Positions 8,934-17,639 of a stretch of 52,492 nucleotides of DNA are shown piece after piece. Position 1 is the first letter of the stretch. Each line of letters starts with the position of its first letter. The notes under the pieces are model-generated. The model was not told the origin of the DNA and made no database searches. It saw only the letters and a list, made by a program, of their open reading frames with translations. This stretch comes from SAR324 cluster bacterium (GTDB lineage: Bacteria > SAR324 > NAC60-12), in NCBI GenBank assembly GCA_015231825.1, contig JADGAV010000035.1:1-52492 (forward strand). The letters are read 5' to 3'. The position numbers and the translations under genes are program-made.

Positions 8934-10834
8934 GCAGCCGAATTTCCTTTGTTAAACTTTTGACCGGAAATCGTCTGACCGTCCTCGGTTTGCTGATCAT
9001 CAGTGCAATTCTCGCCGTGGTCCTGCTCGCACCATTCCTGCCTTTGCCGAACCCGGATGCAACAAATCTCAGCCAGCGGCTTACGGAACCATTTCATCCT
9101 GATCATTTTCTGGGTACAGATGAACTGGGACGTGATATTCTTTCACGACTCATCTGGGGAACGAGAGTCAGTCTTGCTGTGGGAATTGCAGCGACCTTTT
9201 TTGCCTGCCTGTTTGGAACCCTGATTGGTCTGATTGCCGGCTATTTTGGAAAATGGACCGACAACGTTCTGATGCGATTCATTGATATTCTGATGGCATT
9301 TCCCTATATCCTGCTGGCACTGGCCATCGTTGCCGCGCTGGGGGCAGGTCTGCTCAATGCTTTGCTGGCAATTGCTGTGGTGAACGTTCCTTTTTTTGCC
9401 CGCAATGTTCGCGGAGGCGTGATCAGTATTGTCAACCGGGAATATGTTGAAGCTGCCAGGGTGGTCGGCAGCAGCCACCTGCAAATTATTTTTGAGGAAC
9501 TTCTCCCCAATGTCCTTTCAATCATTGTCATCTCAATTTCGACAACACTGGGCTGGATGATTTTGGAGACTGCCGGGCTCAGTTTTTTGGGTTTGGGAGC
9601 TCAACCGCCGCAGGCGGACCTCGGATCGATGCTTGGTGAAGGCAGAAAAGTCATTTTTACCGCTCCTCATGTTTCCGCCATTCCAGGAATGTTGATTTTT
9701 GTTTTGGTGGTCGCCCTGAATTTGATTGGTGACGGAGTGCGGGATGTTTTGGATCCTCGCCTCAAATCAGGCGCTTTGAGACGCCCAATGCCGGCGACAG
9801 AAGTCAATTTTGCGCAAAACAAGACTGAAAAGAAAGAAGTTCCTTATGAATTTTTTATGGTCCGTTCTCTCTATACGGAATTTCATTTTGGCAAAACCAG
9901 GCTTCGGGCGGTCAATGAGGTGAATTTCGAGCTGCAGAAAGGTCAATGCCTGGGAATCATCGGTGAAAGCGGATCTGGAAAATCCGTAACTGCGCTTTCG
10001 TTGACAAGACTGGTCTCCACTCCTCCTGGAATCATCACTGGAGGACAAGTTCACTATGAAGACAACGATTTGATCCATATTCCCTTCGAGGATCTTCGAT
10101 CAATCCGGGGCAATCGTATTTCCTATATTTTTCAGGATCCTCTCAACACTCTAAACCCCCTGCTGACGGTTGGCGATCAGATTGCTGAAACCATCGCGGA
10201 GCACCGCGGTTTGCCGGACAATGAAATTCGCGCCGAAGTAGTGGCACTGCTGAGACAAGTGAAAATACAGGAGCCGGAAAAACGGATGAAATTTTTCCCG
10301 CATGAACTTTCCGGCGGGATGAGGCAAAGAATCGGAATTGCGATGGCTATTGCCAATAAGCCGGAAATCGTGATTGCAGACGAACCGACAACAGCACTGG
10401 ATGTGACCATTCAGGCTGAAATATTAGCATTACTGAAGGATCTGCAAAAACAGGTGGGCATGTCTTTGATTTTTATTTCTCATGATTTTGGGGTGCTTTC
10501 TCAAATGTGCGATTCCGTCATCGTGATGTATGCCGGGCAGGTGATCGAACAGGGATTGATGAAAGAGGTGTTGGCCCAACCTGCCCATCCCTACACGCAA
10601 AAACTGTTGAGCTGTGTTCCCAAACCCGGTAGTGGTCAACGCCGTCTGGAAGCGATTCCGGGGCTACCCCCTGCGCCGGAGCAAGTGTTGCCCGGCTGCT
10701 ATTTTGCGGAACGCTGCGAGCTGTGCAGCACTGAATGCGAGCAGGCTCCGATCCTCTTGCGTCCGATTCGGGAAAAGCAGAACGTCCGCTGCATTAAAGC
10801 GGAAAATCCTGCCCTTTCCGGCTCCGCCGTCTGA
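8930..10834 (+). CDS. Fused ABC permease (DppC type) and ATPase (DppD type)
   Basis: This 634-residue protein joins two subunits that are usually separate. Residues 1-280 are a DppC-like permease, with N-terminal helix VLGLLIISAILAVVLLAPF, HFLGTDELGRDILSR, and the EAA loop around EYVEAARVVGSS. After a charged linker (about 280-305), residues 306-634 are a DppD-like ATPase. It has Walker A GESGSGKSV near residue 345, signature LSGGMRQRIGIAMA, Walker B IVIADEPTTALD, and a Cys-rich C-terminal oligopeptide-transporter extension. There is no stop or frame change at the junction. Permease-ATPase fusions of this transporter class are known in some other bacteria. Confidence 0.9.
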   Translation: MSSRISFVKLLTGNRLTVLGLLIISAILAVVLLAPFLPLPNPDATNLSQRLTEPFHPDHFLGTDELGRDILSRLIWGTRVSLAVGIAATFFACLFGTLIGLIAGYFGKWTDNVLMRFIDILMAFPYILLALAIVAALGAGLLNALLAIAVVNVPFFARNVRGGVISIVNREYVEAARVVGSSHLQIIFEELLPNVLSIIVISISTTLGWMILETAGLSFLGLGAQPPQADLGSMLGEGRKVIFTAPHVSAIPGMLIFVLVVALNLIGDGVRDVLDPRLKSGALRRPMPATEVNFAQNKTEKKEVPYEFFMVRSLYTEFHFGKTRLRAVNEVNFELQKGQCLGIIGESGSGKSVTALSLTRLVSTPPGIITGGQVHYEDNDLIHIPFEDLRSIRGNRISYIFQDPLNTLNPLLTVGDQIAETIAEHRGLPDNEIRAEVVALLRQVKIQEPEKRMKFFPHELSGGMRQRIGIAMAIANKPEIVIADEPTTALDVTIQAEILALLKDLQKQVGMSLIFISHDFGVLSQMCDSVIVMYAGQVIEQGLMKEVLAQPAHPYTQKLLSCVPKPGSGQRRLEAIPGLPPAPEQVLPGCYFAERCELCSTECEQAPILLRPIREKQNVRCIKAENPALSGSAV

Positions 10835-10857
10835 ATGTCTTTTGGAATGAGTTAAAC

Positions 10858-11655
10858 GTGACAAATCCGAGCATCTTGAAAGTCGAAAATCTGAGCAAAG
10901 TTTTCAGGCGGATTTCTTTGATTCCCGACCCCAAAAAGGAGGTCCGTGCACTGGTAGAAATGAATTTTGAATTAAAAAAAGGGGATTCCTTAGGAATTGT
11001 AGGAGAATCGGGCAGCGGCAAAACAACGGTTGCCCGCATAATATCCGGATTGGAAACGCACACATCCGGTAAAGTTCACCTGCTGGGAAAGCCACTTTCT
11101 CAATGGCTGCAGGAAAATCCTGTCGAATTTCGAAAAAGCATCCAATATGTTTTTCAAGATCCGATCATGTCCCTCAATCCAAGAAAAACCATATACCAGA
11201 CTTTGGAAAAACCCCTCAAAAATCTGACAGAACTCAGTGGACAAGAGAGAAAAGAGAGAATTGAGAAATTAATGGAGCTTGTCAATCTGAGACCTGAATT
11301 TGTCCATCGGTATCCTCATGAGTTTTCCGGAGGACAATGCCAGCGAATCGGAATCGCGAGAGCCTTGGCATCAGAACCTAAAATTCTTGTTTTGGACGAA
11401 CCGGTTTCCGCATTGGATGTTTCGATTCAAGCCCAAATTCTAAACTTGCTGATGGATTTGAAAGAGAAGTTGGCACTGACCTACGTATTTATCAGTCATG
11501 ATTTGTCGGTAGTGGAATTTATCTGTGACCGGATCCTTGTGATGAACCGGGGTTATGTTGTCGAAGAAGGCGATTGCGATTCTGTCTTCCGAAATCCTCG
11601 AGAAGACTACACGCGTAAACTGATCGCCAGTATTCCACTCATCCAGTTTTCCTAG
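10858..11655 (+). CDS. ABC transporter ATPase, DppF/OppF type
   Basis: This 265-residue ATPase has Walker A GESGSGKTT, signature FSGGQCQRIGIARAL, Walker B ILVLDEPVSALD and an H-loop in FISHDLSV. It begins at a GTG 23 bases after the fused permease/ATPase gene. With the DppD-like half upstream it forms the heterodimeric motor of the importer. It is shorter than many DppF proteins and lacks most of the C-terminal oligopeptide extension. Confidence 0.9.
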   Translation: MTNPSILKVENLSKVFRRISLIPDPKKEVRALVEMNFELKKGDSLGIVGESGSGKTTVARIISGLETHTSGKVHLLGKPLSQWLQENPVEFRKSIQYVFQDPIMSLNPRKTIYQTLEKPLKNLTELSGQERKERIEKLMELVNLRPEFVHRYPHEFSGGQCQRIGIARALASEPKILVLDEPVSALDVSIQAQILNLLMDLKEKLALTYVFISHDLSVVEFICDRILVMNRGYVVEEGDCDSVFRNPREDYTRKLIASIPLIQFS

Positions 11656-11717
11656 TATATTTGAAATCGGTAAATTGATAATTTTTCAGTTTTAACCCTT
11701 TAAACGGGATCAGGACT

Positions 11718-12470
11718 TTGGATAAAGCGCTTTTTGAGAATACGAAAACTGTAAAAAAGTCAGGTCATCTTGCTATACAGATCCGTCAGCGGATTTTGTC
11801 GGGTGAGTTCAATCCCGGAGATCCGGCATTGCAGGAAAAAGACATCATGGAGGAGTTCCATGTCAGCAAAGGGACGGCACGGGAAGCTTTAAAAATATTG
11901 GAATCTCAAGGTTTAATTGATATTCGTACCGGTCCAAAAGGAGGGGTTTCAGTCACTCAGGTTTCAGTTGATAAAGCCAATGAGATGATGTGGAATTATT
12001 TTTTCCGAAGCGATATCACTATAAAAGACATCTATCAGGTCCGCAAAGTACTAGAACCCCTGCTTGCCGAGATTGTGACTCCTTTGCTGAGCAGAGACAC
12101 GATCAACCGTCTTGCTGTAAATCTGGATTCCCTGGATTGCGTAGGAAAATATGAATCCACTGCGGAGAGAATTGTTGAGCTGGATTTTCATAAAATCCTC
12201 GCTGAATGCTGCCCCAATCCGATACTGGCGTTTTTTATCCAGTTTATCATCAATTTGCTCGAAAAGATTGTGATGGCTCAGGGGATCGAATTCACGGATG
12301 AATCAGAAAAACTCAAAATGAGCGGCTATAATTTTCATGCGGATCTGCTCAAATCGTTCTTAAACAAAGATGCGGTGGAAGCGACGCGTTTGATGTCGGA
12401 GCACATGAAGGAAGCCGAAGCCTACATGCTGCAATTTTTAAATGATCAGCAAATCCTGAAAAAAGAATGA
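11718..12470 (+). CDS. GntR-family transcriptional regulator with FCD domain
   Basis: The 250-residue protein has an N-terminal winged helix at residues 12-82 (IRQRILSGEFNPGD, then FHVSKGTAREALKILESQGL) and an all-helical FCD effector domain with candidate metal ligands (Asp and His in ELDFHKIL, His in YNFHADLL, His in MSEHMKEAEA). The chosen start is a TTG at 11718, where a weak purine-rich site precedes it. It follows the importer operon by 62 bases and is the natural candidate regulator of the surrounding catabolic genes. An ATTGATA motif in its leader (11674-11680) matches the arms of the inverted repeat at 6222-6250. Confidence 0.85.
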   Translation: MDKALFENTKTVKKSGHLAIQIRQRILSGEFNPGDPALQEKDIMEEFHVSKGTAREALKILESQGLIDIRTGPKGGVSVTQVSVDKANEMMWNYFFRSDITIKDIYQVRKVLEPLLAEIVTPLLSRDTINRLAVNLDSLDCVGKYESTAERIVELDFHKILAECCPNPILAFFIQFIINLLEKIVMAQGIEFTDESEKLKMSGYNFHADLLKSFLNKDAVEATRLMSEHMKEAEAYMLQFLNDQQILKKE

Positions 12471-12591
12471 GGATTGAAGGCCAGGCGGCTGATTTCGGAT
12501 CCCTCCTGCTGCAGAAAATCATTTACCAGTCGTTGAGCAGGTTGCCGCGATCAGGTTCCGGGCATTTGACCAAGAAAATCGGAATTCAGAA

Positions 12592-13788
12592 ATGTCGTTG
12601 AGCGTATCAATAGTAGGAGGAGGAATTGGTGGTCTTGCTGCTGCACTTTTCCTGCGAAACGCCGGTATGGAGGTGAGGGTCTACGAGCAATCATCAGAAT
12701 TGAAGGAAGTGGGTGCAGGAATTGTTGTTCCTCCAAATATGGTGCGGCCCTTGGGAGAACTCGGACTTGGTGCGGGGCTCAAAAAATTTGCAGTTCGCCT
12801 TGAGGCCGCATGGGAATTTCGGCGTTGGCAAAACGGAGAGGTGCTCTTTGTCCAGCAGATGGGTGAAGAATGCAAGCGTCTTTACGGGACGGACTGCTAC
12901 GTGATCCATCGAGCAGATCTTTTGAAACTTCTGCAGGAAGCATTTCCTGACCGTTATCTTCGATTGGATCATCGATGCATTCGTGTCAATCAACGGCAGA
13001 ATGGGGTGGAGCTCACTTTTTCAAATAAAGACGGAAAGGAATCCCAGATTGAATCTGACATCGTGATTGGAGCTGATGGAATTCATTCAACGGTCCGGGA
13101 TTCATTTGCCAAAAAGATTGAAGCTCGTTTTTCGGGAATATGTGCATTCCGATGTCTTGTTCCCGCAGAAAATGCACCGGAAATTGCTCTCCGCCCTGTG
13201 CAGACATTGTGGCTCGGTCCTGAAAGGCATTTTGTTCATTATCCCATTTCCAGCGGACGCCTTGTCAACATTGTCGCACTGGTACCCGCGGGAAACTGGA
13301 GGACCGAGTCATGGACTGCAGAAGGAGACATTTCAGATTTGATGAAAGAGTTTGAAGGTTGGGATTATCGTCTTTCCCAAATGATCACTGCGGCCACGGA
13401 TACCAAACGCTGGGCGCTGTATGATCGTGTCCCATTAGAAAAATGGACTGAAGGGAGGATTGCGCTGCTGGGAGATGCTGCTCATGCGATGCTGCCGTTT
13501 TTTGCCCAGGGTGCAGCCCAGGCTATTGAGGACGCCGCCGTACTTGCTGCGTGTTTGACAAATACTGATGCTGATACGGCAGAGACGGCACTGCGCCGAT
13601 ACGAAAGCATTCGCAGGCCGCGGGCCAACAAGGTCTTGCAGATGAGCCGTGGAAGGGAGATCCAAAATCATCTTCCGGACGGACCAGAACAGGTCAAACG
13701 GGATGCAGGGCTGGCTAACGGAAATCCTCTGCGTGATTCGGCATGGCTCTACGGACATGACCTCAAAGGAGACTTGAAGAGAGATTAA
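12592..13788 (+). CDS. FAD-dependent monooxygenase, group A (salicylate/3-hydroxybenzoate hydroxylase-like)
   Basis: This 398-residue flavoprotein has the three diagnostic motifs of single-component aromatic hydroxylases: GGGIGGLAAALFL at the N terminus, IGADGIHSTVR near residue 160, and LLGDAAHAMLPFFAQGAAQAIED near residue 290. The family hydroxylates aromatic or heteroaromatic rings with NAD(P)H and oxygen. It follows the GntR gene by 121 bases and may share its transcript. Its link to the importer is by position only. Confidence 0.85.
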   Translation: MSLSVSIVGGGIGGLAAALFLRNAGMEVRVYEQSSELKEVGAGIVVPPNMVRPLGELGLGAGLKKFAVRLEAAWEFRRWQNGEVLFVQQMGEECKRLYGTDCYVIHRADLLKLLQEAFPDRYLRLDHRCIRVNQRQNGVELTFSNKDGKESQIESDIVIGADGIHSTVRDSFAKKIEARFSGICAFRCLVPAENAPEIALRPVQTLWLGPERHFVHYPISSGRLVNIVALVPAGNWRTESWTAEGDISDLMKEFEGWDYRLSQMITAATDTKRWALYDRVPLEKWTEGRIALLGDAAHAMLPFFAQGAAQAIEDAAVLAACLTNTDADTAETALRRYESIRRPRANKVLQMSRGREIQNHLPDGPEQVKRDAGLANGNPLRDSAWLYGHDLKGDLKRD

Positions 13789-14295
13789 AGAAAGAGAATT
13801 AGAATGAGAATAATGTCCGTTTTCCTGTTTTAAGAAAGGGTCCTCTCTCGAATACGAGTATGCCTCCTCTTTGGTCAAAATCCGGTCCACTGAAACCTCC
13901 TCCCGAATGTAGACTGAACAAGTAGAATTTCTTCGCACGTTCTCCCTTTTAGACAGTAAAAGTGGTTTTTTCACCCTTTGACACGGAAAATACCACGCGT
14001 TCAGGAATCAATGGTATTCGATGATTTACCGAAGGAATTTAATTAAAAAGATGCTTCTCATCTGGAAAGTGCGATTTTGTCCTGGCCAAAATTTTAGAGT
14101 CGCGCGATGCTGCCCGCTTTATTTTGAACTCATTTTTAGAGAGCGTTTTTGAGAAAAAAAGTTGAATAGGGTCTCAATTCTGAAAGGCCGTACTTTTTTT
14201 ATTTCAGACTCTACAAATAGCTGTTACAAGATTAGCATACCAGCAAATCGTCCGCCGAGTTTTTGAAATTCATTTGATTGAAAGGAAATGTCGCG
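13789..14295. other. Intergenic region, no gene recognised
   Basis: About 500 bases between the monooxygenase and the glutamate-synthase-like gene. A minus-strand open frame reaches into it from inside the monooxygenase, but it has no recognisable protein character and is probably the gene's shadow. The stretch is AT-rich towards 14140-14240. I see no strong terminator or promoter consensus. It marks the boundary between two transcription units. Confidence 0.5.
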
Positions 14296-15888
14296 ATGCG
14301 TAGAGAATTTTTTCTCAGTGTGATTGTTGTTTTAGCACTCAATGTGATAATCGCTTTTTTTTATCCCCCTGTCTTATGGTCGATGCTTTTGTTCGGTCCT
14401 CTCATAGTGCGTGGACTGTATGATAGCATCCAGACGAAAAAAGCTGTTCTACGGAATTTCCCTGTCCTCGGAAGTTTGCGGTATTTATTCGAAGCGATCC
14501 GACCTGAAATCCAGCAGTATTTTGTAGAGTCAGACTTAAATGGAGTGCCCTTCAGTCGGGATGAGCGCAGTGTGGTTTATACTCGTGCCAAGAAAGTCAG
14601 GGATACGGTTCCATTTGGCACTCTAAAAAACACTTATGAAGTGGGGTACGAGTGGGTTAATCATTCAATCCGACCTCTTCATATTGATTCAAAAGAACTG
14701 CGTCTAAGCGTTGGTGGACCGGATTGTAAACAACCCTATTCGGCAAGTCGTTTGAATATTTCTGCGATGAGTTTTGGTTCTCTGAGCAACAACGCGATCC
14801 TTTCCCTCAGCCAGGGTGCCAAGATTGGGAATTTCGCCCACAACACCGGAGAAGGCGGGATCAGCCCATACCACCTGAAAGGCGGTGGAGATTTGACCTG
14901 GCAAATCGGTACCGGTTATTTTGGCTGCCGAACCCCTGATGGCAAATTCAATCCGGAAACTTTTACAGAGCGGGCAACGCTGCCCAATGTAAAAATGATT
15001 GAAATCAAGCTGTCTCAAGGGGCCAAACCGGGTCACGGCGGGATATTGCCCGCTTCTAAGCTGACGAAGGAAATCGCGAAAATCAGGGATGTGCCCATGG
15101 GGCAGGATGTCAATTCGCCTCCGGGGCATTCGGCATTTTCAACTCCAATTGAATTGTTGGAATTCGTGGCAAAACTGAGGGAGCTCTCCGGTGGAAAGCC
15201 GGTGGGTTTCAAGTTGTGTGTCGGGAAACGGCGTGAATTTTTTGCCATTTGTAAAGCGATGCACCAGACAGGCATCACACCCGACTTTATCACAGTGGAC
15301 GGGGGAGAAGGAGGAACCGGGGCAGCCCCTCTTGAATTTTCAAATCATATCGGGACTCCTCTGTCAGAGGGTCTGATTTTGGTTCACAACGGCCTGGTGG
15401 GGTATTCTTTGCGGGACAAGATACGAGTGATTGCCAGTGGAAAAGTTATTACGGGATTCGGGATGATCAAACGATTCGCTTTGGGAGCCGATATGTGTAA
15501 TTCTGCAAGAGGGATGATGTTAGCGCTTGGCTGCATTCAAGCGCGGAAATGCAATTCAAATCATTGTCCGGTCGGGGTCGCTACCCAAAATCCCCAATTG
15601 GTGGCCGGTCTGGTCCCTTCTGATAAAAGTGTTCGTGTAGCCAATTTTCACAATGAAACCATTAAAAGTGTTTGTGAAATCATGGAATCGATGGGCATTC
15701 GTAAGCCTGAAGAATTGCGTCCCTGGCACATTATGCGGCGTACTGGGCCCAATGAAATTCGTCATTATGGCGAAATATACGAATATTTGGAAAATGGTGA
15801 TTTGTTGAAAGATACACTTCCCGTCACCTATAAAAGGGCCTGTGAGGCTGCCTCTGCTGACGTTTTTGATCATGTTTCGCCTATATGA
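14296..15888 (+). CDS. Membrane-anchored FMN-binding glutamate synthase domain protein (YerD-like)
   Basis: This 530-residue protein has two closely spaced N-terminal hydrophobic stretches (residues 4-36) and then a complete GltS large-subunit central domain. The domain includes MSFGSLSNNAILSLSQGAK, HNTGEGGISPYH, and DFITVDGGEGGTGAAPLEF for FMN and substrate contact. The 3Fe-4S motif is C413-x5-C419-x4-C424. It lacks the amidotransferase and C-terminal domains of true GltB, so glutamine-dependent glutamate synthesis is not assured. The ATG at 14296 is preferred over TTG at 14278 because AAAGGA then has suitable spacing. Its stop overlaps the next start (ATGA), coupling it to an ABC exporter. 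Confidence 0.85.
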   Translation: MRREFFLSVIVVLALNVIIAFFYPPVLWSMLLFGPLIVRGLYDSIQTKKAVLRNFPVLGSLRYLFEAIRPEIQQYFVESDLNGVPFSRDERSVVYTRAKKVRDTVPFGTLKNTYEVGYEWVNHSIRPLHIDSKELRLSVGGPDCKQPYSASRLNISAMSFGSLSNNAILSLSQGAKIGNFAHNTGEGGISPYHLKGGGDLTWQIGTGYFGCRTPDGKFNPETFTERATLPNVKMIEIKLSQGAKPGHGGILPASKLTKEIAKIRDVPMGQDVNSPPGHSAFSTPIELLEFVAKLRELSGGKPVGFKLCVGKRREFFAICKAMHQTGITPDFITVDGGEGGTGAAPLEFSNHIGTPLSEGLILVHNGLVGYSLRDKIRVIASGKVITGFGMIKRFALGADMCNSARGMMLALGCIQARKCNSNHCPVGVATQNPQLVAGLVPSDKSVRVANFHNETIKSVCEIMESMGIRKPEELRPWHIMRRTGPNEIRHYGEIYEYLENGDLLKDTLPVTYKRACEAASADVFDHVSPI

Positions 15889-17639
15889 AAAATTACCGTT
15901 TCTTGTTTCCCTATCTTGCCCGGCATAAAATTTCGTATGCCTTGGGGGTGGTTTTTATTTTTCTGACCAATTGGCTGGCAGTGACCATTCCCTACCATAT
16001 TCAGGTCGCCATTGATCTGCTGACGGATCATCTTGAAGAAAACCAGGACTTTTTGATTGAAAACATCGCGATTGTGATCATTCTTGCAGTGCTGATGAGT
16101 GGGGTGCGAACCCTTTCCAGGGTTTTGTTTTTTAATCCGGGACGAGCCATTGAGCGTCTTCTCAAAAACGAAATTTTTTCCAAACTGAATCATCTGCAAA
16201 AAGATTTTCATGACCACCATGCCACAGGAACTCTGATTTCAATTGCCAACAATGATATCAATAGCGTCCGCCGCATGGTGGGGATGGGAGTCCTGCAGGT
16301 TTTCAATATTTTTTTCGCTTTGTCGCTCACTCCCCTAAAAATGTGGGAGATTTCTCCTTCCCTGACTTTGTATTGCGCCATCCCTGTCATAGTCACCTTC
16401 CTGATTGCATACCGTTCTGTGCATTATCTTCGTCTTTTGGTCAGAAAACGAATGGTGGATCTGCAGAGCTTATCGGCAAGGGTTGTGGGTTTTCTCTCGG
16501 GAATTGACGTGATCAAAGGGCATCAAATCCAGGGCTGGGCCCTCCGGGAAATTGAAAAAGAAAGCAGAGAACTGCTGGAACGGTCCCTCCAGATTTCTAA
16601 AATTCGTTCCTTTCTGATGCCGATCCTCGGTTACACCGAGCAAATTTTGAAAGTGATTATTCTTTCTGTCGGTGGCGTCTATCTGCTGAAGCAGGAGTTG
16701 AGCATTGGGGAAGTGACCGCCTTTTTGGCTTATGCCACACTGCTCTCGCTGCCTTTCGTACTGATGGGCAGGATCATTTCTATTTTCCAAACCGGGATCG
16801 TGGGCTTGAAAAGCATACGCAGAATTCTTGACCAAAACACCCCTCCTCAGGATTTTATACACCTGGAAATTCCAAAAAGGGAGGCTCTTTTTCAAAAAGG
16901 AATTGTTGTAAAAAATCTCTCCTTTCGCTATCCCGACAGTACGGAAATGGTGTTGAAGAATATCAGTTTCACCATCCGTCCCGGGCAGAAGATCGGCATT
17001 TTGGGAAAAATCGGGTCTGGAAAAAGTACCCTGGTCAATTGTTTGAATCATTATTTGGAGCTCGAGAAAGGGCAGATTCTGATTGATGACCATGATGTGA
17101 CCGAATTGTCCCGAAAAGACTTGAGGAGTGCCATTCGCACATTGACGCAGGATCCATTTCTTTTTTCAGACACAGTTGTGCAGAACATTAAATTTGGCTC
17201 GGCTCATCTGGAAAAACACGCATTGGTTGAGGAAGTGCTTTTCCAGAGTCATCTTGCCGAAGAAGTGAAAATGTTCCCAGCCCGGCAAGAGACCCTGGTG
17301 GGAGAACAGGGCATTCTTTTATCAGGCGGTCAAAAGCAGCGATTGAGTTTGGCGAGAGCGATGTACACGCCGTGTAAATTATTGATTTTGGACAATGTTC
17401 TGTCAGCTGTGGACTATGAAACCGAACGATTTCTGCTTCAACAGATTTTTGAAAAAATGCAGGCACAAAGTATCCTGATAGTTTCTCATCGGGTGAGTGT
17501 TCTGGAACAGGTCGATCAGATTTTGATTCTCGATCAGGGAGAGATCACCGAAAGAGGCAGTCATGAGGAACTTCTAACCCGGTCCAAATATTATCGCAGC
17601 ACCTGGGATCTTCAGCAGAAACGGGGTGAAGTGGCATGA
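15885..17639 (+). CDS. ABC exporter half-transporter with degenerate catalytic site (MdlA-like)
   Basis: This 584-residue half-transporter has about six transmembrane helices in residues 1-310 and an NBD after that. Walker A is GKIGSGKST, the signature is the canonical LLSGGQKQRL, and the H-loop is ILIVSHRVS. At the Walker B position the sequence is ILDNVLSAVD, with Asn504 where the catalytic Glu is expected. This is the pattern of the non-catalytic half of heterodimeric exporters. It overlaps both neighbours by four bases. The exported substrate is unknown; lipid-linked or small-molecule cargo are both possible. Confidence 0.9.
   Translation: MKNYRFLFPYLARHKISYALGVVFIFLTNWLAVTIPYHIQVAIDLLTDHLEENQDFLIENIAIVIILAVLMSGVRTLSRVLFFNPGRAIERLLKNEIFSKLNHLQKDFHDHHATGTLISIANNDINSVRRMVGMGVLQVFNIFFALSLTPLKMWEISPSLTLYCAIPVIVTFLIAYRSVHYLRLLVRKRMVDLQSLSARVVGFLSGIDVIKGHQIQGWALREIEKESRELLERSLQISKIRSFLMPILGYTEQILKVIILSVGGVYLLKQELSIGEVTAFLAYATLLSLPFVLMGRIISIFQTGIVGLKSIRRILDQNTPPQDFIHLEIPKREALFQKGIVVKNLSFRYPDSTEMVLKNISFTIRPGQKIGILGKIGSGKSTLVNCLNHYLELEKGQILIDDHDVTELSRKDLRSAIRTLTQDPFLFSDTVVQNIKFGSAHLEKHALVEEVLFQSHLAEEVKMFPARQETLVGEQGILLSGGQKQRLSLARAMYTPCKLLILDNVLSAVDYETERFLLQQIFEKMQAQSILIVSHRVSVLEQVDQILILDQGEITERGSHEELLTRSKYYRSTWDLQQKRGEVA

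Noticed and set aside
13435..13974. Minus-strand 179-codon frame over the end of the monooxygenase gene
   Set aside because: Most of it is antisense to a clear flavoprotein gene and the free part has no recognisable features.
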